Shown one piece after another: positions 8,873 to 17,221 of a stretch of 64,000 nucleotides of DNA; within the stretch, counting starts at the first letter, position 1, and every line of letters starts with the position of its first letter. The notes beneath the pieces were generated by a model, which made no database searches, was not told the DNA's origin, and saw only the letters and a program-made list of their open reading frames with translations. The stretch covers positions 1 through 64,000 of the forward strand of contig NZ_JACHIO010000028.1 of assembly GCF_014203225.1 (NCBI RefSeq), in the 5' to 3' direction. Source of the DNA: Granulicella mallensis. GTDB taxonomy: Bacteria; Acidobacteriota; Terriglobia; Terriglobales; Acidobacteriaceae. The translations under genes were made by a program, and so were the position numbers.

Positions 8873-10369
8873 CTAAGCCTGCGGCTTCGTCGCTATAGCA
8901 ATCAAGCTGAGACCGCCCCAGGGAAGGATAGGGTCCAGCCGCCGCAGCACTGGCATGAGCATCTGCAGGACTTTCAATTGGACAGGCGAGAATGTTTTGC
9001 GCTTCAGTATCTTTCCATTGAACCACCAGCCGGGGACGGAAAAGCGATTGAAGTCGAAGATACGCTCGACCTGGAAGCCGGCTTGTTCCAGGCCTTGCCG
9101 CAGCGACTGTGGCGTGTATCGCTCGCGATGATCGAGCGCGTGATCGAGTGTGCCGTAAAGCGCGGGATGCTGAGGGACGAGGATCACGGCCCGTCCGCCG
9201 GGCATCAGCGACGATTTGATGTTTTCAAGCGTTATCTGCTCATTCGGAACGTGCTCCAGGACGTTGACCATCAGCACGGTATCGAACTGTCCCTCGGTGC
9301 TCGCAAAATCTCCCGGGACGCCAGCATCGATATGGCGCACGCGGAGATAGGGTTTTCCTACGGAGTAGGAGCGCAGATAGGAAAGATACGAAGGATTAAT
9401 GTCAGAGGCGAGATACAACTCACGCGGGATAAACTGCCCGGTCAATGTGCCGATGCCCGATCCAATTTCCAGTACGCGATCGCCTACATACGGCGCCAGT
9501 GTCTGCCCCATCCACAGGTTGAACCTGCGTGCCTTTTCCAGACTCGCGAGGATCTGCGAGCCGTACTGATCTTCCTTGTAGATATCGTCGATGAACCAGA
9601 AGTGCAGGATCGCGGACAGTGCGAGCCATATATCCTTATGGCCTATTTTCTTGCCTTCCTGGTAGCTTCGGGCAAGATAGCTGATGGGCGCCTCGAAGAT
9701 GCGTGCGCGCCGCTTCGCCAGCTTGAAAGCTATTTCTATTTCGAAGCGAAAATCGTTGTGGCGCAGCGGGATCGATTGGAACAGAGGCGTGCGGATCGCC
9801 TTGTAGCAGGTCTCGATATCGCTCAGGTTCAGGTCGGTGAAGATATTGGCCAGAAAAGTAAGCGCCTTGTTCGACAAGGTGTGCCGGAACATGAGTGCGC
9901 GGCGATAATGCGACGAAAGATATCGCGATCCGAAGACGGCATCCGCAGACTCGGTTGCGAACGGTTTCAGCAGAAGAGGAATATCCGCCGGATTGTATTC
10001 GAGGTCGGAATCGTGCACGATGCTGATTTCGCCGGTGGCTTTCTCCAGCGCGGTGCGCAGCGCTGCCCCTTTGCCCATGTTGCGCTCATGCCGCAACAGC
10101 ACGACGCGGTCATCCTCGGAGGCGATCCGCTGCAGGATCTCCCAGCTTCCATCCGTGCTGCAATCGTCGACAACGATGACTTCCATGCTGTGGATGATCG
10201 GGTCCTGCAAGGCGAGCAGGCGGCGCAAGCTGGGTTCGACGAGATAACGCTCGTTGTAAACCGGCACCAGAACGCTCAGGCTGAAGGACGTACTGATGGG
10301 GCCTTCCATCATGGACACGTGCGACCATCTCTGCATCGGCTCCAACAGTTTCTGATCCTGCACGCTCAT
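8873..10369 (-). CDS. Fused GT2 glycosyltransferase and SAM methyltransferase
   Basis: A protein of about 498 residues with two domains. Residues about 30-245 are a GT2 domain of the dolichyl-phosphate-mannose synthase type: SVLVPVYNERYLVEPSLRRL, VIVVDDCSTDGSWEIL, IVHDSDLEYNP. From about residue 290 there is a class I methyltransferase: RVLEIGSGIGTLTGQF (SAM-binding loop), later DTVLMVNVLEHVPN and PGGRAVILVPQHPALYG. ATG 10369 is preferred because AGAGG lies 6 bases upstream; an ATG two codons earlier is also in frame. A long open frame on the opposite strand is a codon-bias shadow. A plausible role is making a polyprenyl-phosphate sugar for the neighbouring GT39-like proteins, with a separate methylation step. 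Confidence 0.85.
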   Translation of the reverse strand: MSVQDQKLLEPMQRWSHVSMMEGPISTSFSLSVLVPVYNERYLVEPSLRRLLALQDPIIHSMEVIVVDDCSTDGSWEILQRIASEDDRVVLLRHERNMGKGAALRTALEKATGEISIVHDSDLEYNPADIPLLLKPFATESADAVFGSRYLSSHYRRALMFRHTLSNKALTFLANIFTDLNLSDIETCYKAIRTPLFQSIPLRHNDFRFEIEIAFKLAKRRARIFEAPISYLARSYQEGKKIGHKDIWLALSAILHFWFIDDIYKEDQYGSQILASLEKARRFNLWMGQTLAPYVGDRVLEIGSGIGTLTGQFIPRELYLASDINPSYLSYLRSYSVGKPYLRVRHIDAGVPGDFASTEGQFDTVLMVNVLEHVPNEQITLENIKSSLMPGGRAVILVPQHPALYGTLDHALDHRERYTPQSLRQGLEQAGFQVERIFDFNRFSVPGWWFNGKILKRKTFSPVQLKVLQMLMPVLRRLDPILPWGGLSLIAIATKPQA

Positions 10370-10415
10370 GGGCATCCTCTGAAAGAAAGTTCTTTGAACA
10401 GCGGTTAGGATACTG

Positions 10416-12335
10416 CTAATTCGCGATGGCTATCGGAGTTGCTTCCATTTTTTCGGGGCAGTAATCGATGGGGAGCTGATAAAGCAGTTCCTGGATCTCT
10501 GCGCCTGACTTACGGGCGCGCGCCGCAAGCTCGAGTTCTGCAAGAAGCTGCGGGAAGTCTGCGGGTACGACGCCGGCTTGTACCTGAAAAACTTCACGAA
10601 ACGGTGTGGGGGTTACCAGCGCGTCATCTCGCCATAGTTTTTCATGAAGTTTTTCCCCTGGCCGGATGCCTACGACCTTGATGTCAATGTCTTTTCCAGG
10701 AACCAGACCGGACAAGTGGATGATCTCTTTCGCAAAATCGATGATCTTGACCGGATCGCCCATGTCCAGGAGATAGACATCTCCGCGCGATGCGAGCGTG
10801 GCGGCCTGCAGGACGAGCTGCACGGCTTGCGGGATGGTCATGAAGTAGCGGGTCATCTCCTCGTGCGTAATGGTGACCGGGCCACCTGCGGCAATCTGGC
10901 GAAGAAAGATGGGAACCACGCTGCCCCGGCTGCCCAGAACATTTCCAAATCGCACGCAGGCAAAATGCGTCTGGAGGCCGGCATTCTCGATGGCGCGCTG
11001 TTGAATGAGCATCTCCGCCGTGCGCTTGGTCGCGCCCATAATGCTGGAGGGATTCACGGCCTTGTCGGTAGAGATCATGACGAAGCGCTCGCAGCCGAAT
11101 TCGATGGCTGCATCGGCAAGCTCACGCGTGCCGGCGACGTTGTTCAGAACCGCCTCGCAGCAGTTGTCCTCCATCACTGGAACATGTTTGTAAGCCGCGG
11201 CATGAAGGACGATTTGCGGGGAATACAGCTTGAAGGTCTGGTGGACGATGTCATGATCGCGGATGTTGCCCACGATCGGCACTACTTTTCTGCCATTCAG
11301 GTCTCCCAGCTCATTCATCAGCTCGAAGATTGAATTCTCGTCATGATCGAGCACGACGAGACGTTCAACGTTCAACGCCGCAACCTGCCGCGCCATCTCC
11401 GAACCGATGGAGCCCCCGGCTCCCGTGATCAAAACGGTTCGCGCGTTGAAGCACTGAACCACTGCGGGATGCGCCTCATTCAAGATCTTTGTGCCGCCTT
11501 GCGTCAGTTGATCGATGGAGACCTCGCGGTTCACCGTGACTCTGCCGTCCATTAACTCACTACCCGAAGGAAGGATGCGAACCTGAACATCGAGGAGGCT
11601 GGCATCGCGAATCACCTGCGCGGCGCATCTCAAATTAGCACCGGAGAGGACCACAATTTCGATACGGTGACTTACCAGAAGGCTGGCCAGAGAGTCCGGA
11701 TGGCCGAGGACAGGCCTGCCTGCGATATTCGCACCGGCCAGACGTACATCCTCGCTTACCAGGCCTAATACATGAGCTTCGTTCGATGTATGAAGATGAT
11801 GGACCGCCGTTGCCAGTGTCGTCTCCGATCCGACAATCAGCGCGCGCGGCCGGTCTACTGGGGTGTGGGCTGCATCATTGATGAGACGCCGGGTCAGGCG
11901 CAGCGTGCAGGCAAAGACAAGAAAGATGCCGAATTCAAGAATGAGAACGCTGTAAGGAACGATGGGAAGAGCTTTGGGCTCCTGCCAGCGCACCAGCAAC
12001 AGAAGAACGGTCACAGGCAGCGAACGAAGGGCCAGGACAAGCCCATCCCGCACATCGAAGAAGCGCCAGGTTGACCGGTATCCTTCCCGCGAGAGGTGGA
12101 TCGACAGGGGTCGCAAGACTACTACGACACACAACCATGTCCACATGCTGCGCTGCATTTTGGGTTCGATATGGAAATCGAACCGGAGCACATAGGCATA
12201 AATCATAGCCATGGCCGCAGTGAGTCCATCGAGAATTACACGAATATACCCATGAAACACCCAGGCCGGAATTAGATTGGCGTATCTTTCACGTCTACGG
12301 TCAGTGACAACCAACAGTTTGTGACTATACTCCAC
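10416..12335 (-). CDS. CapD/PglF/WbpM-type nucleotide-sugar 4,6-dehydratase, membrane-anchored
   Basis: A 639-residue protein with four N-terminal membrane helices, a first Rossmann-like region (RALIVGSETTLATAVHHL) and a C-terminal SDR domain beginning RTVLITGAGGSIGSEMARQV near residue 300. AAYKHVPVMEDNC and MISTDKAVNPSSIMGATKR follow. The usual SDR Tyr is Met (S/T-M-K), as in PglF and WbpM, which make UDP-4-keto-6-deoxy-GlcNAc. It is the full-length form of the family. It leads a minus-strand operon with the GT2-methyltransferase and two membrane proteins. With the aminotransferase and PglD-like genes near 35-37 kb it could supply a bacillosamine-type sugar. Confidence 0.9.
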   Translation of the reverse strand: MEYSHKLLVVTDRRRERYANLIPAWVFHGYIRVILDGLTAAMAMIYAYVLRFDFHIEPKMQRSMWTWLCVVVVLRPLSIHLSREGYRSTWRFFDVRDGLVLALRSLPVTVLLLLVRWQEPKALPIVPYSVLILEFGIFLVFACTLRLTRRLINDAAHTPVDRPRALIVGSETTLATAVHHLHTSNEAHVLGLVSEDVRLAGANIAGRPVLGHPDSLASLLVSHRIEIVVLSGANLRCAAQVIRDASLLDVQVRILPSGSELMDGRVTVNREVSIDQLTQGGTKILNEAHPAVVQCFNARTVLITGAGGSIGSEMARQVAALNVERLVVLDHDENSIFELMNELGDLNGRKVVPIVGNIRDHDIVHQTFKLYSPQIVLHAAAYKHVPVMEDNCCEAVLNNVAGTRELADAAIEFGCERFVMISTDKAVNPSSIMGATKRTAEMLIQQRAIENAGLQTHFACVRFGNVLGSRGSVVPIFLRQIAAGGPVTITHEEMTRYFMTIPQAVQLVLQAATLASRGDVYLLDMGDPVKIIDFAKEIIHLSGLVPGKDIDIKVVGIRPGEKLHEKLWRDDALVTPTPFREVFQVQAGVVPADFPQLLAELELAARARKSGAEIQELLYQLPIDYCPEKMEATPIAIAN

Positions 12336-12685
12336 CTACCCTCCTAGGGGTTTTCGTTTTTGCGTGGGAGAACCTCTGACGGACAAGTTAGGTCTTGTTG
12401 AGAAAAGCCAGTAACCTTTTCTTTCAGTACCTATTTCGATCACTTTATCAGGTTTGTTTAACTTCGCAATAGCAACAAAATTACGACAGAAGATGCAAGA
12501 TTATTTTGATCCGAATTATTCGGCAATAATTTTTATCTGCGTGTCACCGATAAGAATATAATCGCGGTGCTAGGGTTCTACCGGCTACCTGTTGACCTGG
12601 ATTGAACAGTAGCTCGTGATGCTTCCTCTTTTGCAATCGTTTGATGCCGTGAGCCTTTGTCATGGTTGCGTTGCGGAGATAAGCT
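12336..12685. promoter_or_regulatory. AT-rich divergent promoter region
   Basis: This 350-bp gap separates the divergent starts of the 4,6-dehydratase operon and the FecR-domain gene. Its middle (about 12410-12565) is clearly more AT-rich than the flanking genes, as expected of promoters. I see no convincing gene, tRNA or long inverted repeat. Exact -35/-10 elements cannot be assigned with confidence. GGAG about 7 bases before 12686 is the ribosome site of the plus-strand gene. Confidence 0.45.
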
Positions 12686-13558
12686 ATGATCATCTTGCAA
12701 TTTCGCTCAGCTATCGCACTGTTTACCTGTAACTGCCTTGTGAGCATGGCCATAGCCTCCTCGTCCAGCATTGGGCTGGTCATGGCTACGGGTGATGTCG
12801 TGGTCGATGGGCAGCGCGTACCGGGCAACTCAGCGATCTTTTCCGGAAGCCGAATCTCTTCGGGCGATAAGACCTCGAACCTGCAGTTTTCAGACGGTAC
12901 AAGCGCGGTCATGAACCCGGGTACGACGATGACTGTGTACCGGGAACGCTCTGTCCTGCAACAAGGCGTGACGACGCAGCATGGTATTGATAAGCATTTC
13001 GTGCTTGCCAATGGGTTGAGGATTTCCAGCACAACCTCGAATGTCACAGCCCTGGTTGGTGTGAGGAATGATTCTTATATGGAAGTCTCTGCGCGAGACG
13101 GAGAAGCGGATGTCTGGAATGCCTCTGGAAAGCTTGTCGCTAAGGTGGAGCCGGGGCAGCCTCGCAGCTTTACCTATCAGCAGGCTCCGGCGGGAGGCTC
13201 AGTAGACCTCTGCGGACGGCTGCGTCCAGGATACCTGCTTTCAGATAAGTCTACCCATGCTACCTACAAGCTGAAAGGATCAGACCTCGATCCCTTCATG
13301 AATAAGCGGGTCCGGGTTGCCGGAACGATGGATGTTACAGGAGGCACTCCTTCCTCCACTGCACCTTCCGTTGTAACGGTGGATGGCATTCAAAAACTGC
13401 AAGGTTCCTGCGATGCAGCAGGTGGAGAGGGGAAGCGGGTAGGCCTGATTCTTATAGGTATAGGTGCGCTTGCAGGAGTCGGAACCCTGATTGGTGTGAG
13501 TGTTGGTAGCGGGTCCAGCGCCCCCACGCCACCGCCGGTGACTCCCTCAGTCCCCTAA
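12686..13558 (+). CDS. Secreted FecR-domain-like protein with C-terminal membrane anchor
   Basis: A 290-residue protein with an N-terminal signal sequence (about residues 1-26, ending SMAIASSSS), then a FecR-like beta domain: GDVVVDGQRVPGNSAIFSGS, TSNLQFSDGTSAVMNPGTTM, later DSYMEVSARDGEADVWNASG. A single hydrophobic segment near residues 253-273 is followed by a short proline-rich tail (SSAPTPPPVTPSVP). No kinase or sigma partner is adjacent, so it is not a classical FecR anti-sigma regulator. FecR-fold secreted proteins of this shape occur beside exopolysaccharide genes in acidobacteria (recalled, not checked). Its stop codon lies in an 11-bp direct repeat bordering a small inverted repeat. 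Function unknown. Confidence 0.6.
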   Translation: MIILQFRSAIALFTCNCLVSMAIASSSSIGLVMATGDVVVDGQRVPGNSAIFSGSRISSGDKTSNLQFSDGTSAVMNPGTTMTVYRERSVLQQGVTTQHGIDKHFVLANGLRISSTTSNVTALVGVRNDSYMEVSARDGEADVWNASGKLVAKVEPGQPRSFTYQQAPAGGSVDLCGRLRPGYLLSDKSTHATYKLKGSDLDPFMNKRVRVAGTMDVTGGTPSSTAPSVVTVDGIQKLQGSCDAAGGEGKRVGLILIGIGALAGVGTLIGVSVGSGSSAPTPPPVTPSVP

Positions 13559-13646
13559 GATGTGTCATCAAATTGCCGTTTGAGATAAAGCTATTGCACA
13601 GTCCAACTTCATCGCAGATGCAATTTGATGACATGCCCTAAGATGT
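13553..13646. repeat. Small inverted repeat flanked by 11-bp direct repeats
   Basis: TGTCATCAAATTGC (13563-13576) and GCAATTTGATGACA (13620-13633) are perfect 14-bp inverted copies with a 43-base loop. They are flanked by CCCTAAGATGT at 13553-13563 and 13636-13646, in the same orientation. The stop codon of the FecR-like gene (TAA, 13556-13558) and that of the convergent nucleotidyltransferase (complement of 13638-13640) both fall inside the direct repeats. It could be a tiny insertion with target duplication, or a bidirectional terminator. Confidence 0.6.
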
Positions 13647-14867
13647 CCTGGGAAGGCGTTCGAGCAAAAGCCTCACGGGCCTGACGAGGTAATACAGAAA
13701 ATGTAGCGGCTGCGGCAACCGCACGTGCTGCCAATCCGGCTCTGCGGGAATAAATAGACGCTCGAAGAGGAAGCTGCTCTGAGCGTGCCAGCCTTTTACA
13801 AAGGCCAGGTGGTAATGCAAGGTTTCGCGATAGCCGATATCGTTGCCTTTGCGAAACAGAAATGCCGCTGCTGTATTGGCGAGCGTCTGCGCTTCTCCCT
13901 CCTCTTCGCAATGCTGCTGGATTTGCGGCGGCAGTTTCAACCCCAGGACCTGCTGCGTCAGAAGCAAGGCGTGTTTCAGCACAAGGCCGCAATGGGCTGA
14001 CTTTGCCCAGGCCATGCACTGCTCCCAATCCAGACCCTCTGCTGATACCGAGCAGGCTACGTCACATAGATCCCTCAGGTTCAGCCAGCAGTGTTTGGTT
14101 CCGTGAGCGCAAAGATAGAGCAGCAGATGCTCCGGAGAGAGCGTCAGAAACGAGATTCCCTCCCGGTGTTCGACTCGCGCCGATTGGAAAAGCTCCCGAA
14201 CCGGCAGTTGAAACGGGAACATCGCGTGCAGCGGGCTCCAGTGCAGATCGATGACTGTTCCTCGATCGTCGTTGATAAAGTCCATCTGGCGATTCCTGGA
14301 GCTCCGCAAGGTAGACCTGTCCGCAGAAGACTGGAGCCGATAACCCTCGCGCACAAGAAGGTCGGACGCTGCGGGCATGTCCTCAGGGACGACCAGAAGG
14401 TCGAGGTCCGTGAATTCTCTCAGTACGACATTCCGGTAGGCCTGTAAGGCAAGCGATGGACCTTTCAATGAAATAACGGGAAGACCTGCCGCATCGAATG
14501 CCTGCAGAAGACGGCGCCACTCCTGCATCTGGATCAGGTTGTTCCGGGCGGCCAGCAGCCATTGCTGTTGGAAGCGGTCGCGTACTTCCTGCGGGATTTT
14601 CTCCGTGCCGTATTGATTCAGAACATAGATGACAAGCGGTTTGATTGCGTGGCGATCCGCTATGAGTTCGATCGCTTCCCAATGGAGAGGTTGCGCCAGC
14701 GCCGCCTGAAGGCCGCTGTCATCTCCACCAGCAAGATACACGCGAGCAGCCTGCACCACGAGATTGCCTTCGCTGCCCTCTGTTCCCTGGTAAACGGCCT
14801 GAGCAAGTGGGGCACGCACGTTCTTTTCGTATGTACGCTTAGGTGAATGCATTGTTACTTTGCACAT
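13638..14867 (-). CDS. Nucleotidyltransferase-family protein (PF14907-like)
   Basis: A 409-residue soluble protein with the signature of the uncharacterised nucleotidyltransferase family PF14907: LPVISLKGPSLALQAYRNV, then LREFTDLDLLVVPEDM (the DLDLLV acidic pair near residue 160), later FINDDRGTVIDLHWSPLH. Members often sit in clusters with PqqD-like proteins, HprK-like kinases and RiPP genes (family knowledge). Here it is divergent to such an operon across a 308-bp gap. A nucleotidyl or related group transfer to a peptide or carrier is possible but unproven. Start at 14867; an ATG 15 bases downstream is an alternative, and neither has a strong ribosome site. Confidence 0.75.
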   Translation of the reverse strand: MCKVTMHSPKRTYEKNVRAPLAQAVYQGTEGSEGNLVVQAARVYLAGGDDSGLQAALAQPLHWEAIELIADRHAIKPLVIYVLNQYGTEKIPQEVRDRFQQQWLLAARNNLIQMQEWRRLLQAFDAAGLPVISLKGPSLALQAYRNVVLREFTDLDLLVVPEDMPAASDLLVREGYRLQSSADRSTLRSSRNRQMDFINDDRGTVIDLHWSPLHAMFPFQLPVRELFQSARVEHREGISFLTLSPEHLLLYLCAHGTKHCWLNLRDLCDVACSVSAEGLDWEQCMAWAKSAHCGLVLKHALLLTQQVLGLKLPPQIQQHCEEEGEAQTLANTAAAFLFRKGNDIGYRETLHYHLAFVKGWHAQSSFLFERLFIPAEPDWQHVRLPQPLHFLYYLVRPVRLLLERLPRTS

Positions 14868-15175
14868 CTTGCGGAACGGACTACCTAAGTGTAGTATGGC
14901 GGCACTTCGATACTTTTATGTTGTATGCTGCGAAGTCGAATCTAAGACTTTTGCTTTAGGTAATTGGCTGCACTCAGAAGAGTATTAGTTACCTGCCGTA
15001 TTTGGCCTCTCAGCCGACATGAAGGCGAGCATTAGCATAAGCTAGTCTCTTACACGGGAGCAGAAGAAACTGCAAAGAAGATACACGGCAGGGCGGAGAT
15101 TTCTTCCTTGCCGCAGCGAACGAATCGTTTCGTTCGTCCCAGCCATTCGACCCGTTCCGTTGGAGGAATTGTCCT
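14868..15175. promoter_or_regulatory. Divergent promoter region of the peptide-modification cluster
   Basis: This 308-bp gap lies between the divergent nucleotidyltransferase and the propeller-like lipoprotein gene. It contains an imperfectly palindromic GAACGAATCGTTTCGTTC at about 15118-15135, which could be an operator or a leader hairpin. GGAGG at 15162-15166 is the ribosome site of the GTG start at 15176. No small gene is apparent. Confidence 0.45.
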
Positions 15176-17023
15176 GTGAGACTCATCGGTAATTTTGTAG
15201 GAAGATATGTTGCTTATCCTGCAGTTGCAGCTCTTTTAGCCGGATGTATCACCATGTCTGCGCCTGCTCAACAGACTCCTCCCCCTGGCGGTCATCTGGT
15301 CGATGACTGGACGCATCATCATGTCATCTTCTCCGACCCCGGTACGGAGCAGGACGCGATCAAGAAGGGCAGGCACGCGGAATGGCTGCGCATTGTTAAC
15401 GATCCTCGCTATCGTATGCAGCAACTCCGGCGGGGAGCTGAAGCCAGGCAAGCATCACACTTTGGCTCAGATCCCTGGAATGATAGGGAACACGACCGGG
15501 GGAGGGAAGGGAAGCCTCCCGCAGGGAGTGAGGATGAGTCTATCCAGAGAGACTGGGCCGTGACGCTGGGAGCAGCGGGTGCGTCTACTGCGATCGATAC
15601 CTATCCTGCGAAGTTCACGTTTAACGTGAATGCCGCTCCCAGTTGCACTCAGGATTACGTGATTTACCCCGTCGATGTCGCTGGCTCCACTACTCAGGCG
15701 AATATTCTTGGCGTCAACAATCTCTACAAAACCACCTGCACCACGGGAACGGTGCCAAATGTAGAGTTTGCTTATGAAGTTGGCACGGGCATCGTCGAAA
15801 CTTCTCCGGTTCTTTCTGAGGATGGCACGAAGGTCGCTTTCGTGGAGAGCATTCAGGGAGTTCTCTTGAACACCGCCGGGTCGATCTTTCACGTTCTTAC
15901 GCTGGGCACCAATGGGAATACAGGTTGCCCAAGTTCGCCATGCAACGGAAACGCCAGCAATAAACCTGTGGCTCCAGGCACCCTGAACAATGCAAAGGAC
16001 GTCAAAATCCAGATGGCGCCCGCTACCCTCATTGGCCTGGGTGTGTTCGGTTCTACCGATTTCAAGTCATCGCCTTTTGTCGATTACACGAACGACATTG
16101 CGTATGTGGGAGATCTCAACGGGGTGCTGCACAAATTCACAGGGGTATTTCAAGGAACTCCAACCGAAGTCACTACCGGGGGGTGGCCATTTATCGCCCC
16201 TGTGCCTCTGCTCGGTACAGCACCCTCTTTTGGCAGCCCGGTTTTCGATGGAGGGGCCAGTCAGAACATCTACGTTGCTAGCCTTGCGAACGGCTCTAAC
16301 GCCGGCGGCCAGATTTTCTGCGTTACCACGGCAGGTGTTGCCTGCGCTAATGCCAATATCCAGGCTGGTAGCAGTGGCATCCAGGATGGTCCAATCGTAG
16401 ACAGCACAACAGAGAAGGTTTTTGTAGCGAACGACAACGGTTCATCGAATGCTCTGTTTCAGGTGTCTACGTCGTTAGCCTCAGCGTCGTTGCTTACAGC
16501 CAACATGGGAGCAGCCGGGACCGACCTCTATGATGGGGCATTCGATAATGCCTATTTCGCAAGCGGAACCAACACGGGGAATATGTACTTCTGTGGAGGC
16601 GGCACGCTGTACCAGGTCCCGATCACAAGCGGTGCCATGGGGACTACGGCTACTGCCACTACTGTCAAGCTAAGCAGTGGCACAGGCGCGCAAGCTGATT
16701 GCACGCCGCTTACCGAGGTCTTTAACCCTAATCTCACGATCAGTGGAACCACAGGCCATGACCTGCTCTTCCTGGGGGTGACGAATAAGGGAGTGCCCAC
16801 GGGCTGCGGTGGCGAAGCGTGCATCATGACCTTCGACATTACCAGCGGCGCCGTTCCCACTGCTCCTATAGCGACGTTTCCCTTAGCCACAGGTACGACG
16901 CTGCTGGGGACGAGTGGATTAGTCATTGACAACGTCTCCACTAGCACTGGAGGATCGCAGGTGTACTTCGGAAACCAGAATGCAGGTACTGGAGTGCAAG
17001 CTTCTCAAGCAGGGCTGCAATGA
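15176..17023 (+). CDS. Secreted propeller-like lipoprotein, first gene of RiPP-like operon
   Basis: A 615-residue protein with a signal sequence and a possible lipobox (AALLAGC, Cys about residue 24). After a charged linker (to about residue 120), repeated short blocks such as ETSPVLSEDGTKVAFVES, SSPFVDYTNDIAYVGDLNG and GSPVFDGGASQNIYVASLAN look like blades of a PQQ- or Kelch-type beta-propeller. No catalytic motif is seen. Start is GTG with GGAGG nine bases upstream. The stop TGA at 17021-17023 overlaps the GAGG ribosome site of the 59-residue peptide gene, so the two are probably translated in a coupled way. A surface receptor, chaperone or target of the modified peptide is conceivable. Its function is unknown. 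Confidence 0.6.
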   Translation: MRLIGNFVGRYVAYPAVAALLAGCITMSAPAQQTPPPGGHLVDDWTHHHVIFSDPGTEQDAIKKGRHAEWLRIVNDPRYRMQQLRRGAEARQASHFGSDPWNDREHDRGREGKPPAGSEDESIQRDWAVTLGAAGASTAIDTYPAKFTFNVNAAPSCTQDYVIYPVDVAGSTTQANILGVNNLYKTTCTTGTVPNVEFAYEVGTGIVETSPVLSEDGTKVAFVESIQGVLLNTAGSIFHVLTLGTNGNTGCPSSPCNGNASNKPVAPGTLNNAKDVKIQMAPATLIGLGVFGSTDFKSSPFVDYTNDIAYVGDLNGVLHKFTGVFQGTPTEVTTGGWPFIAPVPLLGTAPSFGSPVFDGGASQNIYVASLANGSNAGGQIFCVTTAGVACANANIQAGSSGIQDGPIVDSTTEKVFVANDNGSSNALFQVSTSLASASLLTANMGAAGTDLYDGAFDNAYFASGTNTGNMYFCGGGTLYQVPITSGAMGTTATATTVKLSSGTGAQADCTPLTEVFNPNLTISGTTGHDLLFLGVTNKGVPTGCGGEACIMTFDITSGAVPTAPIATFPLATGTTLLGTSGLVIDNVSTSTGGSQVYFGNQNAGTGVQASQAGLQ

Positions 17024-17030
17024 GGTCAAC

Positions 17031-17210
17031 ATGAATGGACCGGAAGAGATCGACGAGATAACCGCCCAATCGGAGATACAGCCGCCGGCGAAGAAGCTCT
17101 ATCGCAAACCTGAGTTTCGCTTCGAGCGCGTCTTTGAGACGCGGGCTCTGAGTTGCGGCAAGATATCGACGATCCAGGCCCAGTGCGCCCACAATCGAAA
17201 AAGCTCGTGA
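17031..17210 (+). CDS. Candidate RiPP precursor peptide, 59 residues
   Basis: The start ATG has GAGG five bases upstream, overlapping the preceding stop. The peptide has an acidic N-terminal half (MNGPEEIDEITAQSEIQ), a conserved-looking block KKLYRKPEFRFERVFETRAL (residues 21-40, with a YxxP motif at 24-27) and a C-terminal end SCGKISTIQAQCAHNRKSS with two Cys at 42 and 52. It sits directly upstream of peptidase, kinase, PqqD-like and radical SAM/SPASM genes. This is what a leader-core precursor of a radical-SAM-modified peptide looks like. The cores of such peptides often carry Cys-based crosslinks. Whether it is really processed is unknown. Confidence 0.65.
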   Translation: MNGPEEIDEITAQSEIQPPAKKLYRKPEFRFERVFETRALSCGKISTIQAQCAHNRKSS

Positions 17211-17221
17211 CGGGCGATGTC

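Noticed and set aside
8864-10408. Long open frame of over 500 codons on the plus strand
   Set aside because: It lies fully antisense to the GT2-methyltransferase gene, has no recognisable motif and is explained by GC-rich codon bias on the opposite strand.
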